A stretch of 47,845 bases of DNA, from positions 1 through 47,845 of the forward strand of contig NZ_JAFLDR010000031.1 in NCBI RefSeq assembly GCF_017302275.1, read 5' to 3'. Position 1 is the first letter of the stretch; each line of letters begins with the position of its first letter. Shown in pieces: positions 43,407-47,845 of this stretch. Origin of the DNA: Sulfuritalea sp. (lineage in GTDB: Bacteria > Pseudomonadota > Gammaproteobacteria > Burkholderiales > Rhodocyclaceae). Under the pieces are notes generated by a model that did no database searches, was not told where the DNA came from, and saw nothing but the letters and a program-made list of their open reading frames with translations. The translations under genes were made by a program, and so were the position numbers.

Positions 43407-43527
43407 AAAAGCCTCACTTCCTGCTCGAGCCCGAACCCGACTTCCTCTTCGACGACCGGACCCGGCACTGCGAGACGGCCGGCGAGGCTGGTGCCGACGG
43501 GGAACGTGGTCAGCGGCGTGGCGAATC
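43404..43527 (+). pseudogene. Remnant of a 5'-nucleotidase gene 3' end (long copy)
   Basis: The frame reads EKPHFLLEPEPDFLFDDRTR then HCETAG, matching the intact enzyme's EKSRFLREFEPDFFFDDQTR and HCEPAS. It then shifts by one base and goes on matching at the DNA level through GCTGGTGCCGACGGGGAACG. It stops about 10 bases before the end of the barrel gene on the other strand. It is therefore a decayed third copy of that gene end, in the same orientation as the intact gene. Confidence 0.75.
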
Positions 43528-43533
43528 GCCAGC

Positions 43534-44823
43534 TCAGTACGACGCCGACAACGTGACGAAGGCCGCGCGCCGCTCCGGCAGCATGCCGAAGGCCGAGTCC
43601 ACCTTGCCGCCGTAGGCGCGCAATCCGGCATCCAGCCGCCACGTGTCGGCGGCATAGCCGGCGGACAGCGTCAGGTTGCGGCTGCCGTCGTCGAGTGAAG
43701 CCATCCAGTCGGCCGCGGCACTCCATTTGCCGGCCGGCTCGGTCCAGGCCAGGCGCGCCAGCAGCCCGCGCCGGGCGAGGTTGCCCTGCTCGAAGAGGCG
43801 CGTCGATGCCGCATTGGCACCGGCAATAGCGAGGTCCGGCACGCCCGGCAGGCCGCGCAAGGCGTTCCTCGCCACGGCGTTGGTCCGCAGCCGCCGCCAC
43901 TCGTCGGCCGAGTTGGCGCCGCCGTCCCACCACAGTTCGCCCATCGCCGAGAGGCCGCTCTCGGCGGTCCAGGTGGCGCCGAGCAGCGCCTTGCCAACCC
44001 GACCGTGGGATTCCACCTGCAGCGCCCGCCCGGCATTGAGCAATTGCGCCGCAGTTGCGCCGGCCGCCAGCGGCACGCGCCGCTCGCCGCGCTGCTGGAG
44101 CAGCAGCGAGCCGTGCAGCTCGACCGCGTCGTTGGGCACGGCGGCGAAACCCGCGCCGAGTTCCAGGCCATGGCGTGCCGACGCACGAGTGATGCCATGA
44201 AAGTCGGCGCTGGCGACACGGCGAAAAACGCGCAGCGCCAGCGAACTGTCGTCGCGCGCCGCCGCCGTGCTGCCCGCATTGCCCGGGCCGTGGCCGGGAT
44301 TGGCGAGGATCAGCGACCAGGCGCTGTCGGCGCCGAAGTTGTCCCAGGCGATCATCGGGATGCCGGTCAGCGGCGGCGGCGCCAGTTGCAGGCGCGATTC
44401 ACGCTGCAGCACGTCGAGCGGGCGAAAGGCGTAGCCGACGTCGCCCGACAGCACCTTGCGGCCGAGGCTGAAGCGCTCGCCGCCCAGGCTGAAGTCGACG
44501 TAGGTCTCGTGGGCGACGAACTTCGTCTCCGGCTTTGCGCCTTCCTGGCCGCTGGCCGTCACCGTCGCCAGCAGGTTCACCGGGCCGAGCCTGCCGCGCG
44601 CCTCCTGCTCGATGCGCGCGCGGTCGCGGCCGAAGCCGGTCAGCGCCAGGCCGGCGCCGAACACGCTGTCGTCGCGCTGGCTGCGCGCCTCGGCCACCGC
44701 ACGCGTGGTCCAGGCGATGTCGATGGCCGGCGCGTTCATCGCCAGGTCCTGCGCCACCGCCGGCCCCATCAACGCGGCGAGCAGCAGACCCAAGAGTCGG
44801 CGCTGGAGACACGGCGATTTCAT
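43534..44823 (-). CDS. Predicted outer-membrane beta-barrel protein
   Basis: 429 residues from the ATG at 44823, which overlaps the stop of the LolA-like gene. A signal peptide (LLGLLLAALMGPAVA) is followed by many alternating strands and a final aromatic residue (FVTLSASY), typical of barrels inserted by BAM. No specific porin family was recognised. Codons near the start overlap a short-repeat copy (44794-44817), as does a stretch near residue 203 (44199-44224), so repeats may have altered this gene. It probably works with the upstream ABC transporter and LolA-like protein. Confidence 0.75.
   Translation of the reverse strand: MKSPCLQRRLLGLLLAALMGPAVAQDLAMNAPAIDIAWTTRAVAEARSQRDDSVFGAGLALTGFGRDRARIEQEARGRLGPVNLLATVTASGQEGAKPETKFVAHETYVDFSLGGERFSLGRKVLSGDVGYAFRPLDVLQRESRLQLAPPPLTGIPMIAWDNFGADSAWSLILANPGHGPGNAGSTAAARDDSSLALRVFRRVASADFHGITRASARHGLELGAGFAAVPNDAVELHGSLLLQQRGERRVPLAAGATAAQLLNAGRALQVESHGRVGKALLGATWTAESGLSAMGELWWDGGANSADEWRRLRTNAVARNALRGLPGVPDLAIAGANAASTRLFEQGNLARRGLLARLAWTEPAGKWSAAADWMASLDDGSRNLTLSAGYAADTWRLDAGLRAYGGKVDSAFGMLPERRAAFVTLSASY
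44199..44224 (+). repeat. Short dispersed repeat copy inside the barrel gene
   Basis: TGAAAGTCGGCGCTGGCGAC then ACGGCG lies antisense within the barrel gene, coding RRVASADFH on the gene strand. It matches the repeat core exactly. Because the reading frame stays open across it, insertion, if it happened, was tolerated. Confidence 0.7.
44794..44817 (+). repeat. Short dispersed repeat copy at the barrel gene start
   Basis: AGAGTCGGCGCTGGAGACAC then GGCG lies over codons 3-10 of the barrel gene (SPCLQRRL on the gene strand). One base differs from the core. It sits directly after the start codon and the ATGA overlap with the LolA-like gene. Confidence 0.65.
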
Positions 44824-45554
44824 TGCGGCGATTCCGCGCGCACCAGGAAGGCCGGGTTGAACCACTCGTCGCCCAGTGTCTTCGGCGTGCGCGAAAGGTA
44901 ATGCACCTCGGTGCGGCGTTCCTTCTGCAGATGGTCGGTCAGCGTCATGGTCGTCACCTGGCGGCGGCCATCGACGTCGCCCAGCGCAAAGCTCGCCACC
45001 TTGGCCAGCTTGTCCGACGCGACGTAGAGCTCGGCCTGCACCGGCGCGTGGCCCTTCTTCGCCAGCCAGGCCACCACGCGCGGGTAGCTGACGCCCTTGC
45101 GCGTGGCGGTCAGTTCGAGCTTGATGCAGGCCTGGCCGGCGACAGTCTCCTCGCCCAGCGACGCGGCCTCGTAGTCCTCGCCCCAGGTCATGGTCGCGAT
45201 GTCGCCGCTCGAAGCTTCACCGAGCAGCTTCTGCATCGGCGTGATGCGCAGCGGGCGCTGGCTGCTGGGCATCATCAGCCAGAAGTCGTCGCCCTGCATC
45301 AGCAGCTTCTGGCCGCGCTCGGCGGGGCTGCGGAACAGCACCAGCGAGCGATGTCCGGGCTTCAGGTACACCGTGTAGTTGCGCGTCTTGTCGAGCTGGC
45401 CGGCCTTGAAGCTGCGGATCTCGGTCTCGACACGGCCGGCGTCCATCGCCAGGCGGTAGGCGTCGGCCTCCTTGACCATGGCCTGCAGTTTGGCGTCGGC
45501 GGCGAAAGTGGTCGTTGCGGAGAGGCCAATGGCAAGCAGCGCGACCAGCTTCAA
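44820..45554 (-). CDS. LolA-like outer-membrane lipoprotein-sorting protein
   Basis: 244 residues. A signal peptide (KLVALLAIGLSATTTFAADA) is followed by a LolA-like half-barrel (KPGHRSLVLFRSPAERGQKLL, SQRPLRITPMQKLLGE, RKGVSYPRVVAWL). The start was set at a TTG (45554) because AAGGA lies five bases upstream and the signal peptide begins there. The longer frame from 45674 adds about 40 residues translated from a REP-like repeat. Proteins of this type carry lipids or lipoproteins through the periplasm. It is coupled to the barrel gene by an ATGA overlap and lies downstream of the ABC permease. Confidence 0.8.
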   Translation of the reverse strand: MKLVALLAIGLSATTTFAADAKLQAMVKEADAYRLAMDAGRVETEIRSFKAGQLDKTRNYTVYLKPGHRSLVLFRSPAERGQKLLMQGDDFWLMMPSSQRPLRITPMQKLLGEASSGDIATMTWGEDYEAASLGEETVAGQACIKLELTATRKGVSYPRVVAWLAKKGHAPVQAELYVASDKLAKVASFALGDVDGRRQVTTMTLTDHLQKERRTEVHYLSRTPKTLGDEWFNPAFLVRAESPQ

Positions 45555-45584
45555 AGCATTCCTTGCGAAGCCTTCCGGTTCGTC

Positions 45585-45660
45585 ATTCCGGCGAACGCCG
45601 GAATCCAGCGGAAACACGGTACTGGACACCGGCGTGCGCCGGTGTGACGGTGAATTCAGT
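45585..45660. repeat. REP-type palindromic repeat between permease and LolA-like genes
   Basis: ATTCCGGCG/CGCCGGAAT (45585-45604) and CACCGGCG/CGCCGGTG (45627-45644) form two adjacent hairpins. This is the widespread proteobacterial repeat whose translation reads VIPANAGIQ or similar. It lies just upstream of the TTG start of the LolA-like gene. Confidence 0.8.
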
Positions 45661-45666
45661 GGATTC

Positions 45667-46878
45667 TCAAACATGTGCCAAGGCCTCCGTAATGGGTTTA
45701 TGTGCGGCGCGCCGGCTGACGAGCCAGGCGGCAGCCGCGGCGAGCGCCACCACCACCAGCGTCGCGCCGAGGTAGAGCGGAGCGGAAAAGGCGAGCAGCA
45801 GCGGGTAGCCGGCCGAGCGTCCCGGCGGAGGCGGCATTTCGAGGCCGGCGAACAGCAGTGCCAACGTGGTGGCGCCCGCCGCCAGCATGCCGATCGCCGC
45901 GCCCGCCGCGCCGATGGCCACGCCTTCGAGCACGAAGTTGCGCACCACCTCGCCCGGCTGGGTGCCGATCGCGCGCAGGGTGCCGATCTCGCGGGTGCGC
46001 TCGACCACCGCCATGCCCAGCGTGTTGCTCATGGCGAAGGCGACGATCACCACCATGATCAGGCCGAGGATGCCGAAGATGCGGTTGTAGAGCGCGCGCA
46101 CCGCCTGGTAGAAGACCGCCAGGTCGCCCCAGGTGCGCACCGCCAGTTCCGGGTGGGTGGCCTTCACCTGCGCCGCCATCGCCGCGGTCTGCGCCGTGTC
46201 CTTGAGGTAGATGGCCAGGCTACCGACCTTGTCCGTCAGCAGCAGGCGCTGCACGGCACGGATGTCGGTCATCACCAGGCGACGGTCGATGTCGGGCACG
46301 CCGGTCCTGACGATGCCGCGCACGATCACGTCCACCGCATTGAGGTTGCCCTCGGTGGTGGTGGCCAGCAGCGTCAGCGAGCCGCCCACCTTGGCCTTCA
46401 TCAGCTTGGCCAGTTCGTCGCCGATGGCGACTTCCGGCACCGCGTCCGAGGGCCCCGGCGCCTCGCCGGCGACGAAGCCGAGTTGCGGCCCGCGCAGGCG
46501 GAAATCCAGCGCCGGATCGACGCCGCTGCCGATGAACACCGCCGACTTGTCGCCATTCGATATCAGCCCCGAAAACTGGATGCGCGGCGCCACGGCGCGC
46601 ACCCCGGGCAGTGTGGCGTAGTGCGTCGCCAGCGCCGCCGCCCCGCTCAATCCATGCTGCAGCGGCACGTCCTCGTCGTTGTCGAAACCGCGCGCGGCGG
46701 CGAGCACCACGTGGCCGCTGTCACGCGCCGTCATCTCTTCCAGCGATTCGTAGGTGAACAACGCGAAGCCGCCGCCGATCAGCACCGCCGCCGTACCCAT
46801 GGCCGTGATCAGCATCGCGGTGAGCGAGCGGCGCTTGTTGCGCATCACGTTCTTCCAGGCAAACAGGATCCATTTCAT
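45667..46878 (-). CDS. ABC transporter permease, FtsX/MacB type
   Basis: 403 residues. It begins MKWILFAWKNVMRNKRRSLTAML (N-terminal helix of FtsX-like permeases). A large periplasmic domain with no sure function runs to about residue 255, then three C-terminal helices, including the family marker VERTREIGTLRAIGTQPGEV. These permeases work with a LolD/MacB-type ATPase in extrusion of lipids, lipoproteins or drugs. It overlaps the ATPase gene by four bases, so the two form a functional unit. Confidence 0.92.
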   Translation of the reverse strand: MKWILFAWKNVMRNKRRSLTAMLITAMGTAAVLIGGGFALFTYESLEEMTARDSGHVVLAAARGFDNDEDVPLQHGLSGAAALATHYATLPGVRAVAPRIQFSGLISNGDKSAVFIGSGVDPALDFRLRGPQLGFVAGEAPGPSDAVPEVAIGDELAKLMKAKVGGSLTLLATTTEGNLNAVDVIVRGIVRTGVPDIDRRLVMTDIRAVQRLLLTDKVGSLAIYLKDTAQTAAMAAQVKATHPELAVRTWGDLAVFYQAVRALYNRIFGILGLIMVVIVAFAMSNTLGMAVVERTREIGTLRAIGTQPGEVVRNFVLEGVAIGAAGAAIGMLAAGATTLALLFAGLEMPPPPGRSAGYPLLLAFSAPLYLGATLVVVALAAAAAWLVSRRAAHKPITEALAHV

Positions 46879-47750
46879 TGCCGCTCTCCCTTAACGGATG
46901 AAGTACCGGTTGCGGAGTCCCGGGTAACGGTCGAGCTTAGCGAGCCAGTCGGTCGCCCCCGCCCAGGGGCGGGGGTCAGGGGGTGGGGGGCGATCAATTC
47001 GCTTTTCGCCTGCTTCTCTTCCGCGGGTCCAGTCGGCGCTCCATGGGCGTCCACCAGTTCACCGTCCGCCAGGCGCAGCACGCGGTCGCAATGCGCGCTC
47101 ATGCGCTCGTCGTGGGTCGCCACCACCACGGCCGCACCGCGTTCGTGCGACAGCTCGCGCAGCAGGTCGACGATCTGCTGCGCGGTGTGCGAATCGAGGT
47201 TGGCGGTCGGCTCGTCGGCGATGACCAGGCTGGGCGACTTGACCAGGGCGCGGGCGATCGCCACGCGCTGGCGCTGGCCGCCCGAGAGCGCGTCCGGCAG
47301 GCGGCCGGCCAGCCCGGTCAGTCCGGTGCGCTCCAGTATCTCCGCCACCTTGCGGCGGCGTTCCGCCGGCGCGCGGCCGAGCAGCAGCAGCGGGTATTCC
47401 ACGTTGTCGGCCACGTTCATCACCGGCACCAGATTGAATCCCTGGAAGATGAAGCCCACCTGTTCGCGCCGCAGACTGGTCAGCGCGGCATCGTCGAGGC
47501 CATCCACCGGCCTGCCGGCGATCTCGCGCGTACCGGCGTCCTGCGTGTCGATCAGGCCGGCCAGGTTGAGCAGCGTGCTCTTGCCGCTGCCCGAAGGCCC
47601 GGTGAGCGCCACCATCTCGCCCGCCGCCGCCGTCAGGCTGACGCCCTTCAGCGCCTCGGCCCAGTCGTCGCCAACGCGGTAGCGCTTGCGCAAGTCGGTC
47701 AGGCGCACGGTGCTGGCTCGCGCTGCAAGCTCCAGGGTCGGCGCGTTCAT
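46875..47750 (-). CDS. ABC transporter ATPase, LolD/MacB type
   Basis: 291 residues. Walker A GPSGSGKSTLL (near residue 52), signature LSGGQRQRVAIARALVK, Walker B LVIADEPTANLDSHTAQQ and ATHDERMS (H-loop) are all intact. The last about 40 residues (HPLTPAPGRGRP and onward) are unlike the family and are coded by GC-rich repeat-like DNA, including CCCCCGCCC/GGGCGGGGG (46956-46975). The repeat has probably lengthened the C terminus. The start overlaps the stop of the gene at the window's right edge. Confidence 0.9.
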   Translation of the reverse strand: MNAPTLELAARASTVRLTDLRKRYRVGDDWAEALKGVSLTAAAGEMVALTGPSGSGKSTLLNLAGLIDTQDAGTREIAGRPVDGLDDAALTSLRREQVGFIFQGFNLVPVMNVADNVEYPLLLLGRAPAERRRKVAEILERTGLTGLAGRLPDALSGGQRQRVAIARALVKSPSLVIADEPTANLDSHTAQQIVDLLRELSHERGAAVVVATHDERMSAHCDRVLRLADGELVDAHGAPTGPAEEKQAKSELIAPHPLTPAPGRGRPTGSLSSTVTRDSATGTSSVKGERQ

Positions 47751-47845
47751 TTGGCCGACTCCGCGAGGCGCGCCTCGGCGGCCGCCACTTCTGCGCGGAA
47801 TGCCGCCGGCGCCGCCGCCAGCAGCGGATCGGCACGCAACGCGGC
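47747..47845 (-). CDS. C-terminal end of an unidentified gene (cut by window edge)
   Basis: The frame is open from the window edge and ends in a TGA that overlaps the ATPase start. The 32 visible residues are Ala- and Glu-rich and probably helical (PAAFRAEVAAAEARLAESAK). They could be part of a periplasmic adaptor or an outer-membrane factor coiled region, which would suit the downstream transporter, but this cannot be decided. No family call is made. Confidence 0.4.
   Translation of the reverse strand, partial: AALRADPLLAAAPAAFRAEVAAAEARLAESAK

Overview
This is high-GC DNA with the gene content and gene order of a betaproteobacterium, most likely of the Rhodocyclales/Sterolibacterium-Sulfuritalea neighbourhood. 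That placement is inferred from remembered synteny (fimV-ecfT-truA-trpFBA-accD-folC-SPOR-cvpA-purF-metZ; leuC-entericidin-leuD-leuB-asd); no search was run. No rRNA, tRNA, CRISPR array, integrase or intact transposase was seen.

Layout. Bases 1-3656 (+) hold an envelope cluster: the end of an NTF2/Cds6-type protein, an L,D-transpeptidase with the same kind of C-terminal domain, a periplasmic and a cytoplasmic cyclophilin, and lpxH. Bases 3653-16766 (-) are one long tightly packed run, read from fimV through ecfT-like, truA, trpF, trpB, trpA, accD, folC, a SPOR protein, cvpA and purF to metZ, with many ATGA overlaps. Bases 17131-24499 (-) carry leucine and aspartate-family biosynthesis (leuC, an entericidin-like lipoprotein, leuD, leuB, asd), an MFS transporter, a DUF465 protein, aroC and fdxA. 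Bases 24681-33672 carry trxA, rho, rpmE, a PMT/ArnT-like transferase, orn, an M48 protease, phhB, rsgA, a WYL regulator and a secreted MBL-fold protein.

From about 33.7 to 43.5 kb the window becomes accessory. It holds a frameshifted partner of a DUF2283 protein, a 5'-nucleotidase, an AbrB/VapC pair, an MntA/HepT pair, a lower-GC gene for a NERD nuclease-SF1 helicase-zinc-finger protein, a Phd/PIN pair, an orphan HigA, an XRE/RelE pair and an EAL-like/HDOD regulator. Two fragments of the 3' end of a 5'-nucleotidase gene lie further right in the same orientation (41.8 and 43.4-43.5 kb), so the region looks like a stack of inserted modules. Three about 100-bp palindromic elements in one orientation separate the toxin-antitoxin modules like cassette boundaries. 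A related short repeat (core GTCGGCGCYGGCGACACGGC) recurs alone and also lies inside the ends of ordinary genes such as truA.

Bases 43534-47845 (-) form an envelope-export operon: the end of an unidentified gene, a LolD/MacB-type ATPase, an FtsX/MacB-type permease, a LolA-like periplasmic protein and a predicted outer-membrane barrel.

The observations most worth a second look are the palindrome-bounded toxin-antitoxin cassettes, the short dispersed repeat, the repeated nucleotidase 3' ends, the NERD-helicase gene, and a hairpin array in front of fimV that repeatedly pairs AGGAGG with CCTCC.
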